The notes under the pieces were generated by a model. It was given only the letters and a program-made list of their open reading frames with translations, was not told where the DNA came from and did no database searches. The position numbers were made by a program, and so were the translations under genes. A DNA stretch of 64,000 nucleotides, taken from contig NC_049991.1 of the NCBI RefSeq assembly GCF_000003815.2, positions 22,044,139 through 22,108,138 on the forward strand. Reading direction: 5' to 3'. Shown here piece by piece: positions 9,888 to 45,314 of this stretch. Position 1 is the first letter of the stretch; each line of letters opens with the position of its first letter. This DNA comes from Branchiostoma floridae (Eukaryota > Chordata > Leptocardii > Amphioxiformes > Branchiostomatidae).

Positions 9888-12800
9888 ATGAAGAAATACA
9901 TTATCCAAGCAACGATTGTATGCCTAATCCTATCTACTCACGACTACACATTTGAAGCAACATCATCAACAAGTCTACCCACCAGCTCACGAGAAAAGAC
10001 CTCTACAACCGACAACATGAAAATCGCCCAAGTCAACATCCGGTCCATCAACACATCATCTTCACTTGTTGAACAAATGTGCAAAAAGCAGAACATAGAT
10101 GTACTCTGCCTCTCAGAGGTATGGAACAAAACGGACAGACCCCAATGCCTGAAAACCTGGAACTGGATATTCAAAAGCAGACCTACAAAAAGAGGAGGAG
10201 GGGTAGCCATCGCTACCAAGGAACATGTCAAAATGATGGAGATAAACTTGGACAACACCACACATGCAGACATAGCAGCGGTGAACATATACTCAGACAC
10301 AGCAAACTTCACACTCATCTCAGCTTATGTCCCACCCGATAACAAAGAGGGAATGGATGAACTAACACATGCAGTAAAATCCCTCCTATCCACCAAGAGA
10401 CCACTAATCCTATGTGGTGACCTCAATGCCCGGCACCCAGCATGGGGGGATGAAAAAGACAACCAACTTGGGCACCAACTCAACAACTTCCTGCTAACAC
10501 ACAACCTCCATCCCATCAACGACTTCAGACCAACAAGAGAGAACAGCGTCATAGATCTCACCATCACAAACTCACAAGCAATGAAACTGGTCGAAAGATG
10601 GAGAGTGCAACCCGAAGTCCAACTGAAAACGGATCATCACCTCATCACTATGCAAGTCGGAACGAAGACCCCAGTTGAAAAGGTTGAGCGATACGACCTC
10701 AGAAATGTGGATTGGGAGAAATGGGGGGAGACCACACATGAGCAATTCCAGACTTGGCTAGAAGACAATGACAAGAAGACAGTGCCTGCAGACATCAATG
10801 TATCTGACATGTACGACAGTTTCAAGAACACTCTCAACAAATGCACAGAAGGGATCATCAACAAGAAGACCATAACCACACACAGTAAAGGACACTGGAC
10901 TCCTGCGCTTGAGGAACAAATGAAGGTCACAAAAACTGCATTGAGAAAATTCCGCAGAAGACGAGATACGCACAACCTCAACAAGTACCTGAAGGAAAAA
11001 GAAACCCTTGAACAGATGGATGAAGACGCACAAAGCAAACACTGGGAGGCACAACTAAAGAGCATGGACCCCAAAAAACCTCAATCTTTCTGGAAAACCA
11101 TCAAAACACATCTCAACAATAACGCAAAATCTGTCATACAGCCACTGAATCTACCCAATGGAGATGTTGCCACATCTGACCAAGAGATCGCACAGGTTGC
11201 TACTGACACATTCGCCCCGTCTGAGGTAGAAATGAATGCAGATCTCTCACACTGGAAAAACAACGTCTCACATGCAGTAGAAACATCCATCAAACACCAG
11301 ACAGAAGCAGTCAAAGAAGATGACGATCAAGAAGACCCCCTGAACTATGACCTAGAACTGGAAGAGGTAGAAGCAGCAATTGGGAAGATGAATGGTAACT
11401 CAGCTCCAAGCCCCATCGAAGGCATCCTCCCCGTCATGATTAAGAAAGGAGGAAAGGCACTCACAGAAGCACTACATTTCTTGCTACAATGCATATGGAG
11501 GCATGGCGAACTACCTACACAAATGAAGCAAGACACCAAAGTCCTTATACGCAAGCCCGGCAAAGAGAACTACAACCTGATCAAGTCCTACCGTCCCATC
11601 ACCCTATCCAGCGTAATAGGAAAAATCATGGAAAGAGTAATCAATAACAGACTGACATGGTGGGCTGAAGTCAACAATCACTTCTCCCACACCCAAGAAG
11701 CCTACAGAAGACACAGGACTGCTTCACATGGGGTACTCAGACTTACTCAGGATATCACTGAAGGCTGGAGGCAAAACAAAACAACAGTAGCTGTCTTTGC
11801 TGACTATGAAGCTTGCTTCGATCGGGTCTGGCAGGAGGGGCTGCTGTACAAGCTCATCACCAGGGGCATCAAAGGAAGGATGCTGTGTTATCTAAACTCC
11901 TTCCTCAAGAACAGAGAAGCCAGCTACAGGATCAACTCAATAACAACACCCCCACAACAGAGCAAAGTTGGCATCCCCCAAGGGGCGGTACTTTCCACAA
12001 CACTCTGCAACCTATACACAGCTGACGCCTACGCAGACACAAACCTGGATAACTTCCAGTACGCAGATGATGCAGCAGGCTGGTTGTCTGGAGAAGATCC
12101 CAATTCAGTAAAAGATGAGGTAGAGGCCGGCATCTCCAAAGTCATCCTCAACTGGTGCCCACTCTGGAACATGAAGATTGAACAGAGCAAAACTAAAGCC
12201 ATGATATTCCCCCCTCCACAAGCAGATGACATAGAGATAGAGGACTTGACAGTTGACAACAAGAGCATCAAAGTGGTTGACAACTTCAAGCTTGTAGGAG
12301 TCACACTAGACCAACAACTCACCTATGACAAACACATCACGACGACAAAGGCGAAGGCTTTCAGAGCCCTGAAAGCTGTAAGCAAGGTCACACAAGCTAA
12401 GAAGAATCCCTCTCAACAAGCCCACATTCTACTGTACACAACTCTGGTCAGACCCATCCTAGACTATGCTTCTGAATGCACCATCGCTGCCAAAGACAGA
12501 CTGGAGAAGGCTTACTCTCCTATACAGAGACAGGCACTGCTCACTGCAACTGGATGCCTCGAGAGAACAAGCACTGAGGCCCTTGAATCGATAGCCGCCA
12601 TCCCACCTATTGACATCCATCTCACATGCCGACAGGCCCAGAGCTATCTAAGAATGAAGTCCAAACACACGGGAAACCCCATCTTCGACGCCATCACAAA
12701 CATGAACTCACACAAGACAGACATCCAGATCGGAACTCCACTCCATCTCCTACAGACCAGACTCAATGAAATGAAGGGCGAGATGGAAGAAAGCATGATT

Positions 12801-13895
12801 GACAAAGAGCCATACTACGACTCCAGACTTCCTCCCTTCACCATGGGCAGCATCATTGGGTCCTTCACAGCTACAACCATCACCACCGGGGGAAAAGACA
12901 AGGCACGAGGGGAAATCCTGACCATACTACAAGACATCACAAGCAATAACGTACCCACCACAGTCATCTTCACAGACGGCTCAGCCCTTGGAAACCCTGG
13001 GCCCACTGGTTGCGCCGCAGTTGTGTATGAAAACTGGGGATGCTCTGAGCCATACGCTGTACGCAAACCTGTAGCCAGCAAATCTAATAACTACGAAGGG
13101 GAACTTGAGGGACTACACCTAGCCATAGACACCATCACCAGAAGACCGACCACATCAAACAAGATACTCCTCCTCTGCGACTGCAAATCTGCGATTGAAA
13201 CAGTGACAGGGGTACAGCAAGTGGAAGCCTACAACAGCCTGATAAACACACTCAGAAGCAAACTCAGCATACTCAAATCAAAAGGCTACACCATACAGAT
13301 CACCTGGTGCCCAGGACACATGGGAATTCCTGGTAACGAAATTGCAGACAAAGAAGCTAAGCTAGCAGCAGAGGAAGCAAGAAACTGCCAGAACCACACA
13401 TCCTGGACAAAACAACAAGCCATGAAACACATCGAGTCACAAGCACATGAGAGATGGAACAGAAGGACCAAGCTGAACACAAGAAGTGAACACATGCAGA
13501 AAATTGCCACCAACATGAAGAAGAAGGGACAAACACTGGGAAGAAGAAACACACAAGTCATCATCAACCAGCTAGTGAGCGGCCACACCAGACTTAACTC
13601 CTATCAAAACTGGATGAGCCCTGAAATCTCACCTAGCTGCACAAACTGCGGTGCTGTGGAGACCACCAACCACTTCCTGTACCACTGCCCTCGCTATGAA
13701 AAGGAGAGACAACACATGCTGCTAGAAGTGGAGAACATTTATGAGACATACAACACAGCAGGGGACAGCAGAGACACCGACATCACCACGCTGGCTGGAA
13801 TGAGAGAAGACCTGTCAGAAGGAATCAACAAACAGATGTACATGGCCTTCTCCCAGTACATTGAGAGTACACACCGTTTCGACGTACTCTCCTAG
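9888..13895 (+). CDS. LINE ORF2: AP-endonuclease, reverse transcriptase and RNase H
   Basis: About 1335 residues from the Met eight bases after the ORF1 stop; the open frame itself extends back to 9726. In order: an APE endonuclease (MKIAQVNIRSIN, LCLSEVW, LICGDLNARHPAWGD, then TDHHLI); a reverse transcriptase with KSYRPITL, FADYEACFDRVW (motif A), GIPQGAVLS (motif B) and QYADDAAGW (motif C); an RNase H with FTDGSALGNPG, YEGELEGLHLA, CDCKSAI and CPGHMGIPGNEIADKEA; and a C-terminal CTNCGAVETTNHFLYHC zinc knuckle. All catalytic motifs are intact, so the copy could be active or very young. Codon use is adenine-rich, unlike the GC-rich host exons. Confidence 0.92.
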   Translation: MKKYIIQATIVCLILSTHDYTFEATSSTSLPTSSREKTSTTDNMKIAQVNIRSINTSSSLVEQMCKKQNIDVLCLSEVWNKTDRPQCLKTWNWIFKSRPTKRGGGVAIATKEHVKMMEINLDNTTHADIAAVNIYSDTANFTLISAYVPPDNKEGMDELTHAVKSLLSTKRPLILCGDLNARHPAWGDEKDNQLGHQLNNFLLTHNLHPINDFRPTRENSVIDLTITNSQAMKLVERWRVQPEVQLKTDHHLITMQVGTKTPVEKVERYDLRNVDWEKWGETTHEQFQTWLEDNDKKTVPADINVSDMYDSFKNTLNKCTEGIINKKTITTHSKGHWTPALEEQMKVTKTALRKFRRRRDTHNLNKYLKEKETLEQMDEDAQSKHWEAQLKSMDPKKPQSFWKTIKTHLNNNAKSVIQPLNLPNGDVATSDQEIAQVATDTFAPSEVEMNADLSHWKNNVSHAVETSIKHQTEAVKEDDDQEDPLNYDLELEEVEAAIGKMNGNSAPSPIEGILPVMIKKGGKALTEALHFLLQCIWRHGELPTQMKQDTKVLIRKPGKENYNLIKSYRPITLSSVIGKIMERVINNRLTWWAEVNNHFSHTQEAYRRHRTASHGVLRLTQDITEGWRQNKTTVAVFADYEACFDRVWQEGLLYKLITRGIKGRMLCYLNSFLKNREASYRINSITTPPQQSKVGIPQGAVLSTTLCNLYTADAYADTNLDNFQYADDAAGWLSGEDPNSVKDEVEAGISKVILNWCPLWNMKIEQSKTKAMIFPPPQADDIEIEDLTVDNKSIKVVDNFKLVGVTLDQQLTYDKHITTTKAKAFRALKAVSKVTQAKKNPSQQAHILLYTTLVRPILDYASECTIAAKDRLEKAYSPIQRQALLTATGCLERTSTEALESIAAIPPIDIHLTCRQAQSYLRMKSKHTGNPIFDAITNMNSHKTDIQIGTPLHLLQTRLNEMKGEMEESMIDKEPYYDSRLPPFTMGSIIGSFTATTITTGGKDKARGEILTILQDITSNNVPTTVIFTDGSALGNPGPTGCAAVVYENWGCSEPYAVRKPVASKSNNYEGELEGLHLAIDTITRRPTTSNKILLLCDCKSAIETVTGVQQVEAYNSLINTLRSKLSILKSKGYTIQITWCPGHMGIPGNEIADKEAKLAAEEARNCQNHTSWTKQQAMKHIESQAHERWNRRTKLNTRSEHMQKIATNMKKKGQTLGRRNTQVIINQLVSGHTRLNSYQNWMSPEISPSCTNCGAVETTNHFLYHCPRYEKERQHMLLEVENIYETYNTAGDSRDTDITTLAGMREDLSEGINKQMYMAFSQYIESTHRFDVLS

Positions 13896-14052
13896 TAACT
13901 CCTCCAACATCTCTCAAGCACAAGGAACCAAGAGTTAAATACCAAGAGAGACTATTGACTCAAAAGCGAACCATGTGTTACCCAGCACCAAGAGACCACG
14001 TCTAGCGAAATAATAGACGTTAAATGAGGACAACAACAACAACAACAACAAC

Positions 14053-16639
14053 ATAAATGAAGGCGCTGAAACATCACCCCGCTTTCAAAGCCTGTATTTC
14101 CCATTGCAACATTACAGCAAATCAGCCACAGAAGAAACCATTTAGGAGCTTTCATCAACTGTTGATGAAAGCTCCTTTAAGAAAAACAATATTCTTTAAC
14201 TGATACGGACAATATCAACTTACAGTGTAAAGCAAGATCTCGGGTATAATCATACCAGGTACATTTTCCATACTCAAATCTCACAGCTCAAAACTTGGAA
14301 CACACAATAATCATAAGTATAAAGTCCATGTCAGTCCGTGTACATGTACAAGACTATGGCATAAAAGAACAAAAATACGCCATCAAAGTACAACTTACAG
14401 TAACGGGCTCCTCTGATATGTTCATACAGACAAAACGTAACTATGAAAAACATCATTTACTGTTACATGCACTGTATTTCGTACCCTCTACAATCAACTG
14501 TTTGCATTGTCTTTCTCAAGCTACCAGCAGCTTTGGAATATCATCTATTCTCATAGATCTACCCTTTAAAACACATCGATGAAGTTTAGACAGCCAGGTA
14601 ATACGATACGCCAAAAAGCAGTTACTCGAGCAACTGGATATGATTTTGAAAATGGTCGGACGTTGCAGATAGCATCCAGTATCTTTCGTCAGTGACACTG
14701 GAGTGATCTGGGAGAAATTGTTTTTTTATACCCTAACGTACAGAATAACAACAAGATTATAATGGAAGCATTCGAGACGTATTGCTGTTTCCAAACCAAT
14801 TTCAAAACTAGTCACGGATTCTTGTCTTGTACCTGATGTTGACTATCACATGGCAATTATACAATCATCAAAGAACGTTGTGTCTCTATAGAAAATACTT
14901 ATATGCCCACTGGACTTACGGTATTTATTTGGCACAAACTAGATTTTCTTCACATTTCAAATCAGCCTCTTGATACAGTGCACACACAAAGTGACAAAGC
15001 AAAATACAGAAGTCTCGAGAAATTCTTGAGAAAGATAAATTAAAGTCGAAACCGGTAGAATACCGTCGTCTCTGAGCTGTCATTTTCCCAAGCTACGAAT
15101 GACAAATACAAAAGTCTCGTAAGATAGTGGAAAACTTTTCTTCTGTCAGCATCGATTTGTCACGTTTTTGACATCCGGAGTCCGTTTTTCGATCATTGAA
15201 TGATGAAATCATTCTAAAACAATTTCCTATTATCACAAAGAAATCTTCTCACAAAATCTCTGAGAAACAAAAAGTTTAGATGTTGTGCTTGTTGAATCAT
15301 TCAAATCATACGTTAATACAATATACATATAATTAAATTTCTTCTTTAGATACTCTTCAATCCGGAATCACTGACTGGTTTCTAGACAAGTCAACTGAAG
15401 GCTTCCAAAACCCATCAAATTTAGTATACTACCTATTGTCAAAGGGTCTCAAAATTGTTTTTTCTGTATTTTTAGGGGAAGACATATACAACATTGATTT
15501 TCACCAAAAATATACATATTTTGATAATGCTGGAATATCTAAAACATTGAACGAATATTCAAATTCATATCAAGCTTAGGGAGATTGTCAATATGGCTTC
15601 CAACATTCAATATTAACCATATTCTAACTCACATCAGCTGTGCACCTTTGGCTATGGCTAAACAGTCCTATTGGAGAAAGACAGTCTCTGCCATATACAG
15701 TTTAAGTCACATCTTGGGTGCCCAAAATAAAGGTACACAGGCTTACATATACACGATGGCCTCACATTGCATTTGACAATATGAGTTTACTCCTTTTTAA
15801 AACACTTAAACACTGCCAAAAATATTTCTGGTGAATAACCACGGTACACTTCACAAATGTACATTTTTACGGTGACACTAACTTAGGTTTACGTTTACAC
15901 TCAGTGTAATAATGTCTTCTTGACATTTGTTCCATACAAACTAAATCAATGAAAATAGTGATCAGAAGGATCCTCTTATCTACCTCAATTCTCTTTTCAT
16001 CAGTTGCCAGTTCAATTGCACTTTAGATCCAGATCCAGAGCCTAGCTGACTATAAATCTGAGGAGCTAGACAGTATAATACTTCTGTATCTGTATCTGTA
16101 TCTGTCTGTATCTATATAGCCGGTATAACCGCCGTTCAGCATAACACACCAGCTTTGCAGGCACACGGCGCGGCAGCAGCTGGTTATATTACACCGAACG
16201 ACCAATAAGCCATTAATACTTGTCATTAAGCAAATTGTCCCCTACCCCCCCCCCACCCACAGTCTTCCATCCCCATTCCACTAGGACTGCGACCTTGCTG
16301 TGAGCAAGTTGGCAGAGCGCTCAAGGAATTCTATAGACAAAAATAAATCATTTTACGCTTTGCGTGCTTTGCTGTCTTTTCATGATTTGTCATACATTTT
16401 GCGTGATATCACAATCCTTATTATCATGCAGTCAAGGGTTATTCAAATCCAACTGAGTTTTGCAGCAAAGTCACAGCATAATCGCAGTCTTGTGGAATGA
16501 GGCCCTTAGCCCAAAGGGCCACATTCATCATCAGAAACAAGTTTCCATCACATAACAGAATGACAGAAACTTGTCAGCACCCTGGCCATGTCCTAGCTCT
16601 GGAACATGCAGACTATAAAAGTGGTAGCAGTGTGAATAC
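14053..16639. other. intergenic sequence, AT-rich, no gene recognised
   Basis: No exon of a recognisable family. It contains a perfect 15-bp inverted repeat with a one-base centre (14145-14175) and the dispersed repeat at 16085-16203. Confidence 0.45.
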
Positions 16640-16835
16640 TGTAAATGCAGAAACTTTCACGGTGGTTTAACGTTCGTGGTTTTCGCGGTGGCCGCTTCAG
16701 TGCGAACTTAAAACCACCGTGAACATTTTTTCCATGGCAGTAAGAGACTACAGTGCATGGTGCTACCGCGAACTTAAAAACCACCGCGAAAAGTCCTTCC
16801 CGCTACTGCGAAATTAAATACATTTACAGTAGTCT
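16640..16835. mobile_element. palindromic MITE, TTCGCGGT..ACCGCGAA family
   Basis: Arms with TTCGCGGTGG and CCACCGCGAA surround CCATGGCAGTAAGAG and CAGTGCATGGTGCTACCGCG. The same core occurs at about 45860-46005, and a weak relative lies near 24090-24250. It ends 12 bp from the GH31 stop codon. Confidence 0.7.
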
Positions 16836-16847
16836 TCAGGCTGGAGA

Positions 16848-41396
<24,549 letters not shown>

Positions 41397-41524
41397 CCTT
41401 CCAACTTGCTTTAAGTTTAAGAAGCGACTAATAGACGTCTTCCTTCTCCTGAAGGAAATGAATGAAATTCAAAAGATTACATGTAAGTTAATAATGGCCC
41501 ATTGGACATTTTTGCAGCGATTTG

Positions 41525-41635
41525 NNNNNNNNNNNNNNNNNNNNNNNNNNNNNNNNNNNNNNNNNNNNNNNNNNNNNNNNNNNNNNNNNNNNNNNNNNNN
41601 NNNNNNNNNNNNNNNNNNNNNNNNNNNNNNNNNNN
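41525..41635. other. assembly gap, 111 N
   Basis: The only gap here not exactly 100 long. It lies just upstream of GH31 exon 1, so promoter or 5' UTR sequence may be absent. Confidence 0.9.
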
Positions 41636-41959
41636 ATCCAATTGGCACTCACTCAGGTGGTAGATCTGACTGTCGCAAGGGTCTGGAGCAGCTGCCATTC
41701 ACCGCTAATACAGGGGATCTCAATACAACAGCAATCGCCCAAGCCTGTTTTTACACAAGCTCACGCTAGCTGGAGTTGATTACCCCCTCCCCTAGAGCGG
41801 CAGCAATTGTAGAGCCGGCCGCTAGGGGCGCAATTTTAGTCAGGCTACAATCGCCCCAGATGTTTTGTACTACGAAGTGGCACAGCCATGTACTACTAAA
41901 GTTCTGTATATATAGCAGGGTGTATTTGTACAGGGAGGGGTTGCAAGCCCAACATGCTC

Positions 41960-42106
41960 AATGCACCTCCTGAAACAGGGATCCCCATTTTTTTTACTTT
42001 ATGCCCCTTCCATAACACATGTACAGGGTGCCTTGCCCATGACTTCTTGCCACAGGAGCTCCACTGTGGGGTTACTACCAGTTGAGCCACAGTGACATCC
42101 CTGAAG
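41960..42106 (-). mobile_element. tRNA-derived SINE-like element
   Basis: On the minus strand TGTGGCTCAACTGGTAGTAA reads as an A box, followed by a GGGCAAGGCACCC-type body. No B box is convincing. Confidence 0.4.
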
Positions 42107-42109
42107 TAC

Positions 42110-43220
42110 TAGTAGGGTATTAAGAAAGTTGTGGTTGAAAGTATTCTTTGATACAGTAGTTGAGTTAGTAGATGTACGGCCCGGTTATAATAGTATAATA
42201 CAGTAGAAATACAGTGCCATGAATTCGCAATAGAGAGGTCACTGTGTGTAAAACATAGAAATACAATAATAAAGGCTGGTTTCTAAAATACAGAATGTTA
42301 TATCAAAATATACATCAAATACAAAAGGACACTATGACACATACACGTAAGACAAGTCAAATCCGTAATAGAATATGAAAAAAGGTCTGGGAATGTCCTG
42401 TTCTATCTGCAATTATTCATGTGTCACTGGGCAATCATGCCCTGTTAATTAAGTGCATTAAAATTATATAGATTCATCAACAAGTGCGTTGATGATTGAA
42501 TTATCTTGTTATCGTTTCAACACAATGCCTCAGCTATCTGACTAAAAAGTAAGTAAATATAAAGTTATACTAAATTGCTACTGTAAACCTCACTATATCG
42601 TTCTATCGGCGTTATGTATTTAATTTATGACGTTATAATATAAGGTTATAAATATCCCACCGCACCCCCCAGCGACGCTGATCATTTTGGTGAAAATCAC
42701 GACCTTCGTGTTGAGAAAACAGAAGACACGAACCTTTCCCGGCCGAACCTTAATGTTGTCTACAATGTGTGCAGCCGAGTTTAAGACGTCGCCCGTTGTC
42801 TTGAGGTATATGGCGTCACCACGTCAAGAAAAACACGAACATACGCTGAATCTCACCTTCACAACATGCCGGCAAAACGGCGGGAGGTCAGAGGTCAATA
42901 TACGTCATGGGAATCATGTGAGATGTTTTGGCAACGTCACAAGGGCGACGCCTCCTCGCGGATTTGTTCAAACTGACAGAGATGTATGGAACAGCATTGC
43001 AAAACAGTGGAACGAGAAGCTAGAAGTGAAACGAGAAGTTAAAAACAAACAGAGATTTTGACCTTTTCTTTTCATTCACTACCTGTTTGTTTCAGCAAAA
43101 TGTACACTTAACGTTAGCCTCGATAAAAAGCAGGCACTGAAGCTTAAGACAAAACAAATCAAAACAAAACAAAATAAGATTGGATAAATGATGTGTATGA
43201 CGTTGTACACTTAGCCTACT
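42110..43220. other. intergenic, no recognised gene
   Basis: A 124-codon open frame at 42687-43061 has no family signature. The region separates the divergent GH31 and mesothelin-like genes. Confidence 0.4.
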
Positions 43221-43224
43221 TTTT

Positions 43225-43362
43225 AAAATGTACTAGTATGTTGTTGTCTTTCATGTCATGCTTTTCGTTCCCGCAAACTGCCCGGGCGGCCGGGGTCAGA
43301 TTTCCGAACCGGGGCCCGGCCGGGTAGTTTGCGGGAAATGAAAGACAACAACATACATTTTC
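43225..43362. mobile_element. palindromic MITE, GC-rich centre
   Basis: ATGTTGTTGTCTTTCAT and CCCGCAAACTGCCCGG are repeated inverted as CCGGGTAGTTTGCGGG and ATGAAAGACAACAACAT. Confidence 0.78.
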
Positions 43363-43484
43363 AAGTCTGTCCGCATTTCTACATTTCGAAGTAGTCGGAG
43401 AGGCCTTGTGTCTGTGTCCTTGATTGGTTCTTGGTTGCCCCCGTCAAAGCGACCAGCCTTTCGCTGATGTTCTCCGAAAATACA

Positions 43485-43762
43485 ATAATAATAATAATAA
43501 TGATAATCATCTGGTGTATTTTGCCAGCCAGTAGGTACCCCAAGTATGAGTAATGAGGCTGTTTAACGTGGTCGAGGCACCTCCTCGAGCACGGGACCCC
43601 CGTTTTACGTCCCTCCCGGAAGACGATTTCGTGGAAAGCTTCGTGAGGCTACAGCAATCCGGACGTCCTTGGTTGGAAACCCATCCAAGCACTATCCGGA
43701 CCGCGCGTTGCTTAACTTCCGAGATCGAGGGATCGGGTGTACCAACGCGCCACGCGGCCGTA
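43485..43762 (-). mobile_element. 5S rRNA-derived SINE with 22-bp target-site duplication
   Basis: The minus strand starts TACGGCC and has ATCTCGGAAGTTAAGCAACG (5S box A region), AGTGCTTGGATGGG (box C region) and GCTGTAGCC, i.e. a ~118-nt 5S-like head (43647-43764). A ~140-bp body with GGGAGGGACGTAAAACGGGG follows, then an (ATT)n tail at 43485-43500. GCTGATGTTCTCCGAAAATA plus CA flanks it perfectly at 43463-43484 and 43763-43784. This is the SINE3-type layout. Confidence 0.9.
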
Positions 43763-43784
43763 GCTGATGTTCTCCGAAAATACA

Positions 43785-45274
43785 GACGTGTTCTGCATGA
43801 GGACTGTACTAAACATGAACTGAACGGCCCACTGAACTTTAATAGAGTCAAGGTAGGTCCGTGACGATGATATGGCTGGGCGCTAGGGGACATTGTTGTA
43901 TCTGTTCACCAGTGACAAAAGGCTGTGCTCTTAACCTCTGGCACAGTTGTGGCCTAGGCGTAGGAACAATGGCCAGTGTACTCATTGGCTGTGGTATCTA
44001 TTATATATGTACAATCGTTTAGAGCGGCTATTATAAAAAAAATACGTGGCTGTTATTGAAAGAATACTAAACTTTATGTATTTTGAAAATCAACACTTCA
44101 CATAATTCGGGACTTACATAACATGTACTGTGACCAAATATTCAGTGACGGTAAGCGGCGTTGGCTAATCAATGAAATACGAAAACGTAGCCGGCATGTT
44201 CCCTATTTAAAACAAAACAAAACATTAAGTCATGTAAGAAGTAAGACGTTGGCTGGTGAGATAAAGCTGCTTGAGAGCAAAGGAGCCTTCGTCCATCACG
44301 TGTGTCTGTGTGCGTGACTTCTCCTTAGCTTCCCGGTGTGGTGAACCAGCAAGCCATATCCTACACCGACTACTTGCATAAAACATATGTCTTTGCGTAA
44401 TATGTGCGTGCTGTATATACACTAATATATCCATGTCTACTACAACGATCACTACTAATACTTGTTACAGATACAGAAAAGGGGCCTTGCTACTACGGTA
44501 CCACTGCTATAGATACAGGATACAGGAGCCCTAATTTGCGTGAGACACGCATATGTATATGTGTTTTCCATATCTTCCCGAGTCGCGCCATACATCTGCT
44601 TGCAGTCTACCTGAGTGTGCATGTTCGTGCGTGCGATGACCTTGTCAGGCGAGGACTCATCACTTTGTGTGCGGATACCGTGTCGGGCGTGGTAAGCTGA
44701 TAAGCCACAGTGCAGCTATGTTTGGGTTGTTTGTTTTAGCAACTGACACGGTTGGCCAGCTGACCTCAGCTGACCTCATACAGGTAGGATGAATTAGACC
44801 TTCACCACTGATCCGGTTACGCTACACACAATACATGTACGTACCAGCTCATCATGTCACCTGGCAGGGCGCAACCATTGCGGAACGTAGATGGGGAGAG
44901 GACGATCTTAAACGTAACAAGTAAAACTACTTGCTGTACATTACAGGTATCTAGCCTTCTGTGTTGCAATGTAGCTGCATGGGTGGCCAGGTAGACCTTG
45001 GCGTCTTGTGAAGAAAGTGGAAATATAATGAATAAAGAAAGGCAAAACTTCATCAACCCCCTCCTCCCGAAAGAGATACAGTGGACCGTGCCATGACGTA
45101 AGGATGAGGTAGATTCCGTCACCTCTGCACAGACAGTTCGGAGTGGTACGCCCGTCGGACTGACGCTTCTAAACCCGGTTCCTCTCTCAGCTCACCTCAC
45201 CTCACCGATCTCCTCACCTGACCTCACCGTCTCCTCACCCCGCCCCGTGACGAACTCCAGAGACTGATCTGAAG
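43785..45274. other. upstream region of the mesothelin-like gene
   Basis: No exon recognised. The last ~90 bp before the start codon are CTCACCT-rich and probably 5' UTR or promoter. No individual site can be supported. Confidence 0.4.
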
Positions 45275-45314
45275 ATGAGGTCCACTGTGCTGTTCGGGCT
45301 GCTGATCGCCACAG
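45275..45314 (+). CDS. mesothelin-like exon 1: signal peptide start
   Basis: 13 codons plus one base, MRSTVLFGLLIAT, donor CACAG/GTAAGC. It joins the exon at 49955 in phase to complete a signal peptide across a 4.6-kb intron. Confidence 0.78.

Larger units (their letters stand above)
8043..14052 (+). mobile_element. full-length non-LTR retrotransposon, I/Jockey-like with RNase H
   Basis: It has a 5' UTR with an internal partial duplication (GGGAGGGCGCCAT blocks near 8328 and 8521), ORF1, ORF2, a short 3' UTR and a terminal (AAC)n run at 14030-14052. Both ORFs are open, with no stop or frameshift seen. An RNase H domain after the reverse transcriptase places it with the I-like groups and away from typical CR1/L2. 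The 5' boundary is estimated; no convincing target-site duplication was found. Confidence 0.85.

Noticed and set aside
9593-13588. Many minus-strand open frames across the LINE
   Set aside because: Antisense shadows of ORF1 and ORF2.
42687-43061. 124-codon open frame between the divergent genes
   Set aside because: No domain or splice support recognised; kept only as unassigned sequence.
43647-43764. Functional 5S rRNA gene
   Set aside because: It has substitutions in conserved parts, a SINE body and tail follow, and a target-site duplication flanks it.
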